DNA from: Rapana venosa
Taxonomy: Eukaryota; Mollusca; Gastropoda; Neogastropoda; Muricidae
Assembly: GCA_028751875.1 (NCBI GenBank)
Contig: CM054145.1
Location: forward strand, 39,523,966 to 39,587,965
Length of the DNA: 64,000 nt
Reading direction: 5' to 3'
This document shows positions 26,196 to 36,789 of the stretch, in pieces. Numbering within the stretch: position 1 is the first letter of the stretch; each line of letters opens with the position of its first letter. Under the pieces are notes generated by a model. It did not search any database. It saw only the letters and a list, made by a program, of their open reading frames with translations, and had not been told where the DNA came from. Both the position numbers and the translations under genes were made by a program.

Positions 26196-29100
26196 ATGAA
26201 AAGACAGATGATACACATACACAGAAGACACACACCCATACGCAACATACAGTCTTTTTTTCAGATCATGATGTGGAATATTCAAGGTTTGGAAAGAAAA
26301 CTGAATTGCTTGTCATTTAAGCGTTTTTGTAAAAAGTTTAAAATTTTTGGATTTTGTGAAGTATGGTCTTGTGGTAAAAGTGCTATTGAGAGTGCATTCT
26401 CAGATTATACAGTGTTTTTCTGTCCACGTACTGAACGACTAAAAGGGGGCTTGGCAGTGTGTGTTCATAAGAGTATTTCATGTCACGTGGGAAGGATATT
26501 GGAAAAAGCAGAGGACTGTGTTTTTCTAAAAGTAAGTAAATGTGTTTTCAACTCTTATTCTGACATTCTTGCATGTTTTGTCTATGTAGCTCCAGAACGC
26601 TCAGTGATATATAATGAAAACAATATGGTAGGATTTGAAACTCTCGAGAATTATATGACAGAAATCATGAATATGTATCCTGATCTCCCCTGGTTGTTAT
26701 GTGGAGAATTGAATGCCCGCACCGGTAATCTTTCTGATGTTGACACAGACTATGATGACAGTCACATTCAACTATTTGATGATTTAAATGAGTTGTCTGA
26801 ATACCATACTGGTTAGCCGTAAATCAAAAGACGGAAGTGTAAATAATTTTGATAAAAAGTTGTTGGAATTGTGTAAGGAATTTGACTTAGTTATTGTCAA
26901 TGGCAGATCACAGGGTGATAAAGAAGGGGAAATAACCTGCATTGCTAACAGTGGCAAGAGTATTGTTGACTATTTCATTTGTTCATTTTCCTTGTTTGAA
27001 CTTGTGGATGACATGTTTGTTGCAAGTAGATGTGAATCAGATCATTTTCCAATTGTCATTTCTTTTTCCATAGAGTCTTATGAAGAAACATGTGAGGAAG
27101 ACATAGAGTTAGAGGAAATATCAAAATACTGTGAAAAGATGACAGTGCCGGTTTATTTCAAAGTAATCTCCTTGACAGTGTACAGATTGTGTTTGAACAT
27201 TTTACTGCAACTCTCTGTAGAAATATTGATGAAGCATGCGAAGTTTATATCTCTTTTATACAGAGTGCTGCAGAAACAATGAAGTTCAGGCAGAAAAAAA
27301 ACATTAAAGCTCACTCTCAGCCACCATGGTGAGATAATGATTGTGAAGAAAGTAAACAAGTTAAATATGACTTACGAAGAGTTTTAGACACACAAACTCT
27401 CAGGGAGATTTAGATGCTTTTATACGTCAAAAGAAAAGTTTCAAATCCTTGTGTAAGAGAAAACAAGTTGAACATAACAACACAATTTTAAAGGATCTGA
27501 ATGACTTATGCATGAGTAAGAACTCAAAAGCCTTTTGGAAGAAACTGAAAGCACTGACATCTTTGAAACCAAGCAGATCAAATGAAATATCACCACGCTC
27601 ATGGCTAGATTATTTTAAGTCACTGTTTTCCTTAAATCAGCACTCAGATGATACTGATTTCACTGAAGAAATTGAAAATATGCTGAATATGCATGACCTC
27701 AGTAATTGTGAAAATTGTGTTGGTTCACAACTTGGTGATGATATCACTGAGAGTGAAGTTTATACAGCCTTGAAAAAACTGAAGAGTGGTAAGGCTTCTG
27801 GACCTGATGGTTTGATGTCAGATTTTTTCCAGCATGCCACTGACATTCATGTCAGATTTTTATTGCCTCTGTTCAACACAGTGTTTTCATCAGGAACATA
27901 CCCAGAAAGCTGGACACATGCTGTGATTTTTCCTCTGCATAAAAAAGGTAGCACTGCACATGTTGATAATTATAGAGGTATTTCATTGTTAAACATAATT
28001 GGTAAACTGTATAGTACAATTCTGAATGAAAGACTGACAAAGTTCTGTGAAAGTGCACACTTAATTCCTGAGGCACAGGCTGGTTTCCGCAAAGGTTACA
28101 GCACCATCGATCACATTTTTACACTTCAGTCTCTAGCACAAAAGTATCTAACAAAGAAAGGTGGTAGGTTTTATACTCTTTTTTTTAGATTTTTCCAAAG
28201 CATTTGACAGTGTTGACAGAATAAAACTTTTATTTCTGCTGCTGCAAAAAGGAATCCATGATAAAATGTTCATGACGCTGCAAAGCATGTACAAAAGTGT
28301 GAAGGCAGCTGTGAGAGTCGGGGCTCACATTACTGAATATTTTGATTGTATTTCTGGTGTCAGACAAGGTGTATGTTGAGTCCCCTATTATTTTCGATTT
28401 TTATTTCTGAACTAGAATCAGATCTCACTGGATCAGATACTCAAGGCATAGATGTATTTTCTGAGCCACTCGGCATACTCTTACTTATGTAAAGCAGATG
28501 ATATTGCTTTAGTTTCAGATTCAGTTGTAGACTTGCAGAAAAAGATCAATTGTTTGGAAAATTATTGTAAGAAATGGGGACTTTCTGTAAATATGGACAA
28601 AACTAAAGTAGTCGTTTTTAAAAATGGTGGATTTACTAAGAAGTCTGAAAAATGGTGTTATTTAGGAAAGCAGATACAAGTAGAATCTAGTTATAATTAT
28701 CTGGGTGTGGTTTTTGGCTCAACATTGAACTGGTCAAAATGTATCGAAAATCTCTCTGGAAAAGCATTGAAGGCTGTTTGCTGGTATCAAAAGATTGTAC
28801 TTCAGGTTAAAGAATCTTCCAGCATCTACAGTTTTTAGTATTTTTGATACAAAAGTGAACCAATCCTCCTCTATGGTGCTGAAATTTGGGGTTTTCAGCA
28901 GTATCATGATATTGAAAAAATAAGGTAAAAATTTGCAAAATGGTCCTGGGGGTTGACAGAGATGTTAAAAATAATATTTGCCTTGGTGATTGTGGTAGAT
29001 ATCCCATTTTTGTTGACACTGTTACCAGAGTAATCAAATATTGGCTAAAAATTTTGGATATGCCTGATCATAGATATCCCAGACAATGCTACAATATGTT

Positions 29101-29674
29101 GTGTAGACAGGATGAAGCAGGGAGAATAAATTGGGTAACACATGTTAGAAAGATTTTATGCACCCACGGATTTGGTTATGTTTGGACAATGCAAAATTGT
29201 GGCAATTCTTCATCCTTCATGAAAGAATTCCAAATACGAATACAAGATGTGTACCAACAAAAATGGCATGACTCTCTATCAGCATACCCTGACTACTTAG
29301 ATTATCACCCGATTATTTGTAGAGCAAATTATGTATGTGAAGTAGAATCTTTAGAATACCGTAGAGGTATATGTTTACTGAGGTCAAACAGATTACCTTT
29401 AAATGGAATTTCACGTTATGGCAAACCGATTACTGATCCATTCTGCTCTCAGTGTGATGGCCAACAAATTGAAGATGTTTGTCACTTTTTACTTGTATGC
29501 CCAAAATATGCTGTATTGCGAAGAAAATGTATTCCTCTGTATTATTACAGATTTCCATCGAATCTGAAAGTGCAGCTTCTTTGTATGAATACTAAACCTA
29601 GTTTGATGTTTAAAGTTGGATTATTTCTTACTAAATGTTTAGATATCAGAAGTAAGGATGTTCACCTTACATGA
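26196..29674 (+). pseudogene. Retrotransposon ORF2 (endonuclease, reverse transcriptase), broken
   Basis: The endonuclease starts MMWNIQGL with a later LLCGELNARTG (usually GDFN, so the acidic residue is Glu here) and ends ESDHFPIVI. The reverse transcriptase shows KSGKASGPDGL, DNYRGISLLNIIGKLY, EAQAGFRKGYSTIDH, FLDFSKAFDSVD and ADDIALVSD. The C-terminus has C-x2-C-x9-H-x4-C (CSQCDGQQIEDVCHFLLVC). Visible lesions: frame changes near 26,800, 27,160, 28,190 and 28,490, a Trp-to-TGA change near 27,332 (PPW-stop-DNDCEE), a TGA after GVRQGVC at 28,377 and further slips near 28,840-28,925. The tyrosine of the YADD box is lost to a frame-shifting base (28,489-28,500). It encodes no working protein. 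Confidence 0.85.
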
Positions 29675-29749
29675 AAGTATATGATTAACTGTTGTTCCTA
29701 GGGGCCTTATGGCCTGCAAAATCTGAATTAAAATTATTGTTATTGTTAT

Positions 29750-30006
29750 TGTTACACACACACCACACACACACACTTCTCTCTCACGCCAAAGTTGAAT
29801 GTGCTGGGCCTGACTTGTCAGGCGCTTAATGGCAGAGCAACGCAATTTTGCTCAAAATTATGAGAGACAACAATAGTTGCTGCCTGAGAGTTCGATGATA
29901 ATGAAGAAGAGAAGAAGAATTTGTCAGGCGCTTAACGGCAAAGCAACGCATTTTCGTTCAAGATGATGACCGACAACAATAGTTGCTGTCTGAGCGTTTG
30001 AAGAAG
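29750..30006 (+). repeat. CA repeat and tandem pair of the GTCAGGCGCTTA repeat
   Basis: Directly after the retrotransposon end: a CA run, then two units of about 110 bp (29,805-29,895 and 29,920-30,006) with TTGTCAGGCGCTTAA and CAATAGTTGCTG. Confidence 0.8.
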
Positions 30007-32682
30007 AACTAGTGCTAGTAGGTTATAATCGCTCTGCTATCTACACTTTCTTTTCTTTTTTTCACAGAGTGGCTATAGTGTATACTTCTTGTCCATATGT
30101 CAAAATGTATCGTGTTAAAGTAGTAGCTAAATGCAAGAACGTTTTGTGTTTTGACTCCATGGTCGGACATTAATCCTTTTTGATAATTTTAATCTCTTCC
30201 TCGTTTAGTTATCAAATTTTCATCGTAGAATCTCCAGTTTAATAAAAGATTTCAGTTAACAGCCAAGAACTTAATGTCTTGTGAATTGTGCAAGGTTTCC
30301 TCATCAGTAAGCAGGCTATGCAGCAGCTTAAACTTTCTTCATTGAACAAACCTATCGCTACTGCTGATATGAACACTCCAGCTTTGCCACCCACAACTTG
30401 TCTTTGTTTGAAAATTCTAGGAAAAGTACGCATACAGCCACTCTCTAAAGTTCCCATAATTATGTAGGCCTAATAGTCCACAAACTCCTAGCATTTCATG
30501 AACTTTTGAGGCCTAGTTAAAATGTGTTCTGTGTTGGCCAGATTCAGCATCATCTTTAAAAGCTTACTGTGGTAATCTATGCTCTTCCATCTGCGTCATC
30601 TTCAGCCAGTATTTAACACAGCAAACAGTAGCATGTAAAGTCAAAGGAAATCTAACTCACTATACACAAGGTCACTAGGTGTTATGTCAACTCCTAGTAA
30701 TACACTGCAGTGGACCTTTGTGTTAAAGGTACCTTAGAAATAAAAAATGGGATGAAATAGACCATGCCTCTAGTTAATCTCTTCGATAGCATGGGCAGTT
30801 TCTGGCATAAGCCCATTTCTGCAAAACATGAAGAAGAATACATTAGGCTGTACATCATTTGCAGTTTCGGAAGTCAGTACCAGTAGAAGTCACTGGCAGT
30901 GATTATCAGTCAGGCAGGGTACCACCATTTTTTAAACCTGTATGGCAACCTATGCCTACTGCTAAGCTACTTTGCAGATCCATTGAATTACAAACGCTTG
31001 GATTCAGCCCTATATAAATTCCGTACATTATTATTATTATTATCATGGAAACTGCTTCAACATAGATCTATGTAGGCCTACCACTTCTGACACAGAAGCT
31101 TCTCCTACACCCCAGATCTCTGCACCCACAGGGGCATAGACTTTATCTGCGAAACAAATAGACCTATCTTCAAAATCAACTGAAGTGAATTATTATTTAC
31201 ACAGGCTGAATCTGCGAAACAAATATCTTCAAAATCAACTGACGTGAATTATTGTGTACTTAGATTTGCAGAAAACACTATTGGCTACTTTCTTTGCTTT
31301 CATAGTTAAAACTTCTCTATGCTGGTTAGAAACTTTCACCTTCACCTATCCCATAGTCCCTTGGATCGTGGGGGCACCAATAAAGATTTTGTAGCCAGCT
31401 TCCTCCATTCCGCGGTCATCTGCATTCTCTCGCAAATCAAATCGTTCCACTCAAGGCCAGTCCACTCTCTGGTGTTGTCTTCCCCATGTTTTTTTTTTCT
31501 TCTTGTTCTGTCTACTTCTTCGTCTCCCTCCTTGTAGGACAGTCTAGTCTGGGTCAGATGTTCACGTGACGTGCCTGCACCACTTAAGTTTGCGTTTTTT
31601 TCACGGAAGTCAGGAGCTGTTCATATGGTCCCTAGAAACCTCCCTTTTGTAAATACCATTATTTTTTCCTTACTTGAACGTCTCTTAACTACCAGCTGAT
31701 TTAGATAAGTAAATTATCGTGATAAAACAGTTTATGAAAGCAGAGGAGAGTTTACAGGACTTCAGCAATCAATGTTATAACCTTTATTGAAGAGAATCGT
31801 TTAACATTCCCATCATTTGAACTCTCACAAGTTCCCTTTTTCATTTACAGGTCTTTAAGAACAGAACAATTTTTAAAATGGATGATGGTCTACAGGCTAA
31901 TAGAATAAGAACATGAGCATGCCACATTTTGGGAGTATTTTGTATTCCAAGCACTTGCAATTTATAAACAATTATGTATTTCTTGGGGGAAGAAAGACTT
32001 TCCTTTGTCATTTGATTTTATTTGGTGATAACAGAAAACCGCATGTGTGTAATTCCTTTGTGTTAACACTTTATGAAGCTCCTTGTTTGGCGTGGTTTGC
32101 AGGGCCATCTCCGTCCGCCGCACAGTCTTCCTCGGGTCGCCGAATAGCGTGCACCTCTGAAGGATGTGCTTGCCAGTTTGGTTTTCAGAAAAAATCTAAT
32201 TCTGTACCTTGTGACTTGACACAGTGCACCAAAAATTTGTTTTCAAACACAGCAAACCGTAGCATTTATAGTCAAAGGACATATGTCCAACTCGCCATAC
32301 ACAAGATTGTGGGCGTTTTAATACTTACTTCGATTTTTGATTTCAAATGTAATGTTATTCTGCAGGGTACCTTGCCAAATACTTAACAGCTAAGAGGACT
32401 GATTTTGAATCAACACAAAGTAGAATGTTACACCCCCCCCCCCCCCGAAAAAAAAGGAGGATGAAATATGCTTCAAAGCCATTAAGATAGCATATATTTC
32501 TGCCATAAATATTGAAAAATGTTCACTTTTAAGTCCAGAACAATAGAAGCTGCCCAAATTTCTTTTGACTTTAATACCCCCCCCCCCCCCCTAAAAAAAA
32601 CAACAACAACAACAACCCACAAAAAAAAAACCCAACTTCTAAATACTATATTATTATAATAGCCTTATTCTCTTATTCATGT
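30007..32682. other. Intergenic stretch with repeats
   Basis: Contains two related segments (30,600-30,740 and 32,225-32,390, both with ACAGCAAAC.GTAGCAT and GTCAAAGGA), an ATT-repeat tail (31,000-31,050), a tandem duplication (31,145-31,255, AAAATCAACTGA) and C runs at 32,433 and 32,577. A GC-rich island follows TTTGCAG at 32,101-32,165 and could be a small non-coding exon. No convincing coding exon. Confidence 0.5.
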
Positions 32683-32844
32683 TAACTTTTGTCTTTGCAT
32701 GCTGCTCTACTAATATTGTTTAATTGTGTGTTGCAGGCCAATCACTGTTTCACGAAAGGGGCATAACTTTTGTCTTTGCATGCTGCTCTACTAAGATTGT
32801 TTAATTGTGTGTTGCAGGCCAATCACTGTTTCACGAAAGGTGCA
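32683..32844 (+). repeat. 81-bp tandem duplication containing a 3' splice site
   Basis: Two 81-bp units differing at a couple of positions. Each carries TTAATTGTGTGTTGCAG|GCC, a good acceptor, plus the first ~28 bases of the presumed kinase exon. Either acceptor could be used; using the first adds 81 bases of 5' UTR. Confidence 0.93.
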
Positions 32845-32896
32845 TACACTGTGAAGTGTCTTCAACATCGGAGCTTAACGCTGCCCATTGCAAGTC

Positions 32897-33004
32897 ACCT
32901 ACCCAGTATTCAGCATGACGACAGAGAAAGACTCCGCAGTTCCCAACACGACCTACCCAGTATTCAGCATGACGACAGAGAAAGACTCAGCGGATCCCAA
33001 CACC
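32897..33004 (+). repeat. 54-bp in-frame tandem duplication in the kinase N-terminus
   Basis: Two 54-bp units (start 32,897 and 32,951), each spelling TYPVFSMTTEKDSA then V/D-PNT. Only three or so bases differ. Each unit carries an ATG, so the duplication also doubles the start codon. Confidence 0.95.
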
Positions 33005-34111
33005 ACCATTCCCGTCACTACGGTCAGTCTGGCCAATTTCCAGATCCTGCAGGAACTTGGCCGTGGATCCTTTGGGCGGGTGTTTGCCGGGAAAGCACTG
33101 TCTCCTGTGAAAGAGACGCTGGGAAGGAGCAGGAATCTGGATAGGGATGGGGGGCTGCTTGCCTTTAAACAGATCTGCAAGCAAAAGGTCTCTACCAACC
33201 CTTGGCGGCTGAAAGCTGCCTGCAGAGAAAACCACCTCCTGCAACATTTGCGTGGCTCCCCGCTCTGCATACAGCATCTGTGTTCCTTCCAGACTCCTTC
33301 CTATCTTTACCTTGTGACAGACTTTTACAATGGTGGTAGCCTCTGTGACTATCTCTGGAGGCACAGAAGAATGAGAAAAACCTCATCATTTACCTACCTG
33401 GCAGCCGAGCTTGTCTCGGGTGTAGAATTTATCCACAAGAAGGGGTTCATCCATCGTGATCTGAAGCCAGCAAACATTATGTTCAACGGTGAGGGGCATG
33501 CTGTAATTATAGACTTCGGACACGCCTTTCACAAAAATGATGACTCCGAGGCTTACACAGCAGCTGGGACACCCTTGTTCCAAGCGCCAGAGATGTTCAA
33601 CGACAACCAACGCCTCAATGAGATGATAGACTGGTGGGCACTAGGGGTAACCCTGCTGATGACACTGACGGGCAGAAAACCTTTCAAGAGCATAATGCCT
33701 AGGCAGGAAGGACCCCAAAAGATTCAAAAACTCCTCAAGACCCATGTCATCCCAATCTGTTTTCCCACCTCCCTTCGATTGTTCCTCAAAGGTCTCCTGA
33801 CTTTGGATCCCCGTCGTCGCCTTGGAGCTGTCCAGGGAGCTGAGGAGCTCAAGCAACAAGCCTTTTTCAGGGCACTCCTGCCCACTCCTGCTCACTGGCA
33901 GCAGTCAGCCCAGCATCAGCTGCCAGCCCCAGTGTTGGCCTGCAGGCGGCCACCTCAGGAGATGGTGGATCCAATCCAAGTGGAACCCACCTCGCCCCAA
34001 ACCGACTTTCCTGAAGGTACCTTTTCTGATTTTGATGTGCCTCCAGCGTCGCTGCCCCGTGAAAATAAGGATGGCGCTGACGAAGTCATAGAAGAAGGAA
34101 CTGTTAAATGA
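32915..34111 (+). CDS. AGC-type serine/threonine protein kinase, single exon
   Basis: 398 residues, open throughout, transferring phosphate from ATP to Ser/Thr. Catalytic parts are all present: glycine loop GRGSFGRV (49-56), Lys85 in LAFKQI, helix-C Glu105 in CRENHLLQHL, HRDLKPAN (180-187), DFG (200-202), AGTPLFQAPEM and DWWALGV, and the AGC-like LDPRRRLG. Between strands 2 and 3 there is a longer than usual insert (about residues 60-82). The tail after residue ~320 is proline-rich without a recognisable hydrophobic motif. The N-terminus contains an 18-residue tandem repeat with two possible ATGs (32,915 and 32,969); I took the first. A spliced 5' UTR exon is likely, with acceptor TTGCAG at 32,735 or 32,816. 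Family is firm; the subfamily is not recognised. Confidence 0.88.
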   Translation: MTTEKDSAVPNTTYPVFSMTTEKDSADPNTTIPVTTVSLANFQILQELGRGSFGRVFAGKALSPVKETLGRSRNLDRDGGLLAFKQICKQKVSTNPWRLKAACRENHLLQHLRGSPLCIQHLCSFQTPSYLYLVTDFYNGGSLCDYLWRHRRMRKTSSFTYLAAELVSGVEFIHKKGFIHRDLKPANIMFNGEGHAVIIDFGHAFHKNDDSEAYTAAGTPLFQAPEMFNDNQRLNEMIDWWALGVTLLMTLTGRKPFKSIMPRQEGPQKIQKLLKTHVIPICFPTSLRLFLKGLLTLDPRRRLGAVQGAEELKQQAFFRALLPTPAHWQQSAQHQLPAPVLACRRPPQEMVDPIQVEPTSPQTDFPEGTFSDFDVPPASLPRENKDGADEVIEEGTVK

Positions 34112-34598
34112 TGTTAATTTACAGTCCAATCCAATCCTGCTGTTTACAGCCCCGCCAATCACAGAAGCCATATCAGAGCTGTTAAGGAAGACCCGCAGTG
34201 CACTGCTGCCTCCATCACAGGGTCAACTATCCAGAACATTTTTTTTTTTAAAGCCAGATGTACCTGATGCTTCTCCATGCATTAGAAACTTGGTAGTGCA
34301 CATACTTGTAAAAAAAAACTTTGCGTGCTGTTAAAGTGTTATCAAGGATAACAGAAAAAAACAACACTTTTTTGCAGGCAGTTTCTCCAAGGGCACAAAA
34401 TTGAAACAATCATCTCAGACAAAATAATCTTTGAATGTCTGTTTCTGTACGAACATGGTGAATCTTTCTTTGTGAGATGAAATTGAATATTTTCAGCGAT
34501 GCTGGTCATCTTTCACTCTCCAATAACCCAGCTGACTCACTCGAGTTCCCATGGCATAATTAAGAATTTACATTAATAAAAGCCCCCTCCAAATTGAA

Positions 34599-35098
34599 NN
34601 NNNNNNNNNNNNNNNNNNNNNNNNNNNNNNNNNNNNNNNNNNNNNNNNNNNNNNNNNNNNNNNNNNNNNNNNNNNNNNNNNNNNNNNNNNNNNNNNNNNN
34701 NNNNNNNNNNNNNNNNNNNNNNNNNNNNNNNNNNNNNNNNNNNNNNNNNNNNNNNNNNNNNNNNNNNNNNNNNNNNNNNNNNNNNNNNNNNNNNNNNNNN
34801 NNNNNNNNNNNNNNNNNNNNNNNNNNNNNNNNNNNNNNNNNNNNNNNNNNNNNNNNNNNNNNNNNNNNNNNNNNNNNNNNNNNNNNNNNNNNNNNNNNNN
34901 NNNNNNNNNNNNNNNNNNNNNNNNNNNNNNNNNNNNNNNNNNNNNNNNNNNNNNNNNNNNNNNNNNNNNNNNNNNNNNNNNNNNNNNNNNNNNNNNNNNN
35001 NNNNNNNNNNNNNNNNNNNNNNNNNNNNNNNNNNNNNNNNNNNNNNNNNNNNNNNNNNNNNNNNNNNNNNNNNNNNNNNNNNNNNNNNNNNNNNNNNN
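34599..35098. other. Assembly gap, exactly 500 N
   Basis: A second 500-N run, between the kinase and the mS31 exon. The flank 35,099-35,237 has no exon I recognise. Confidence 0.99.
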
Positions 35099-35237
35099 CG
35101 CTTCAGAACCTTGCAAGGCAATCTCAACCTGCAACCATTCAACTTGATAAGACTACCACAGGTACAACTACCCCTTAACCATAAGTAAAAAAAGCTTCAA
35201 CAAAGTATATCTCCGTCAACTTCTGTTCGATTTCCAG

Positions 35238-35494
35238 GTATGGACGAGGAAGCGAAAACAGGGTTTCACCAGCACATTTTTCTGGAAGACCAGATCCGGG
35301 ACTTCCCGCACCGTGGTCCCATCCGTCACTTCATGGAGCTGGTGCTGGTGGGCCTGTCCAAGAACCCCTACCTCACCGTGCAGCAGAAACACGAGCACAT
35401 CGACTGGTTCCGCCAGTACTTCAGGGAGAAAGAGGATGTACTGCGCGAGGCTCTGGGACAGGATGGACTCATCGCTCCTGCTAAAGCCAGCTGA
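35238..35494 (+). CDS. MRPS31: Mitochondrial small ribosomal subunit protein mS31, last exon
   Basis: Acceptor TTTCCAG|GTATGG, two bases of split codon, then [58 protein letters not shown] and a TGA. The block [26 protein letters not shown] is the hallmark C-terminal end of mS31, a metazoan-type protein of the mitochondrial small subunit. Only this exon (84 full codons) is seen. The preceding exons should lie upstream, in the 500-N gap or further left; I could not identify them with confidence. The kinase lies 1.1 kb upstream on the same strand but shares no coding with it. Confidence 0.87.
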
Positions 35495-36249
35495 TCGTTT
35501 TTAAGATTTGTGGTGGTGCTAGTGGATTGTTCTGTATGAATGAACGAGTCTAAAACTTAAGACAAACGTGCGAGTCAGACTAGTGAAAAAAGATTTATGT
35601 GCGTTGCCATTTATGAAATGTAGGTGTATGCAGTCATTGGCACATATTTTGTAGTGGTTTGGTAACAACTTCAAAAGGCTCTCAGAAAAACCTGTTGTGA
35701 TAAGAAAACAAGAGAAAAACAGGCACAGAAGAGACAGTGGATTGTTGAGTTATAGTTTTATTTGGGATTTGTGAAATTATGGAATGCTTTTCCTGTTGAA
35801 AATGAAAAGCAGCTGTTATTTTTTGTTTGTTTTTGCTTTTTGAGGGGGGGTGGGGGGGGGGAGGAAGGGGAAAATGGGTGGGTGAAGTCATGAAGTGTGA
35901 TTTACCTTCAACCCTGCAAGTCAAGAACACTAAATATCTTGGCGGAAAAGAAAGCTGAAACGGTCCTTGCTGTCCGTTACATCAGAGATGTGCATGGTGA
36001 TAGCTCAGTAGATTTTGTACAGTTCAAGGAATTCAGTTTTACATGTAACAGATATGTATGTCTACATTTTCATGCGTGTTTGTGGATCACAAGAAGAAAA
36101 TTAAAGTCAGTGTTGTCTTTTCAGCTAAACGTGGTGTTATGGATATTACTGTATCATTTATACGTCTTGCCAAATTTAAGCTGAAATTAGTTAAAAGCAT
36201 GTGTGCGTTGTGCGAGCTGTGTTTTTGATACTGAATTTTAGGGAGGAAG

Positions 36250-36345
36250 TTTACCATACATTCCCTCTGTGTCAGCACTTAAATGGACTTCTACAAAAGT
36301 GAAGATCATTTAGATCTCTTGAATTGACTTCTACAAAAGTGAAGA
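36250..36345 (+). repeat. ~41-bp tandem duplication
   Basis: GACTTCTACAAAAGTGAAGA followed by TCATTTAGATCTCTT occurs twice in a row, downstream of mS31. Confidence 0.92.
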
Positions 36346-36414
36346 TCATTTAGATCTCTTTTAGTGTCAGGACACAAGTGTTTTCATTGCCCTCAGCTGT
36401 CTCATTCTTAGACT

Positions 36415-36785
36415 TAACAACAGACACAATAGCTGAGTGGTTAAGACCATTTGGCTTAATTCCATGAAGTGGTGGGTTCAAATCTCAGTGGCAGCTGGTG
36501 AATTAAGGGTGGAGATTTTTACAGTCTCCCAAGTCAACTTCAAGTGCAGATCTGCCAGTGCCTTAATTCCCTTCATGTTTATACGCATGCAGAAGATAAA
36601 GATTCTGTGATTTATGTCAGCATTCGATGGGTTACAGAAACACGAACATAACCAGCATACATCTCAAAAGTCAGAATACGGCTACCTTCATGGTGGACAA
36701 AAACATTACATTATGCAGAATCTCACCACTGGTGAGCCTTGCAATTCTAGCCGAGTAACAGCAACGACAACAACAAAATTACTTA
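36415..36785 (+). mobile_element. tRNA-derived SINE (family A), full length
   Basis: The head has A-box-like TAGCTGAGTGGTTAAGACC and B-box GGGTTCAAATCTC, then AATTAAGGGTGGAGATTTTT, a middle with GTGCCTTAATTCCC, and a 3' part CACCACTGGTGAGCC ending in (ACA)n. It lies downstream of the mS31 exon, probably in its 3' UTR or intergenic DNA. Confidence 0.85.
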
Positions 36786-36789
36786 CCTT

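Larger units (their letters stand above)
25050..29755 (+). mobile_element. Broken APE-type non-LTR retrotransposon with 2A-like motif
   Basis: About 4.7 kb with two ORFs in the order expected of such elements. ORF1 has a 2A-like motif, coiled coil and RNA-binding fold; ORF2 has an apurinic endonuclease, reverse transcriptase and a C-terminal CCHC knuckle. The 3' end runs into short ATTGTT repeats, typical of CR1/L2/Ingi-like elements. At least five frameshifts or stops show that it is dead. The 5' border is not visible, and 25,050 is an estimate. I cannot assign the clade without alignment. Confidence 0.88.

Noticed and set aside
31913..32386. 157-residue plus-strand frame
   Set aside because: Crosses a repeat also found near 30,600 and shows no domain; only the short GC-rich part was kept as a finding.
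36419..36490. tRNA gene on the plus strand
   Set aside because: It is the head of a family A SINE; the same body is found at several other places.
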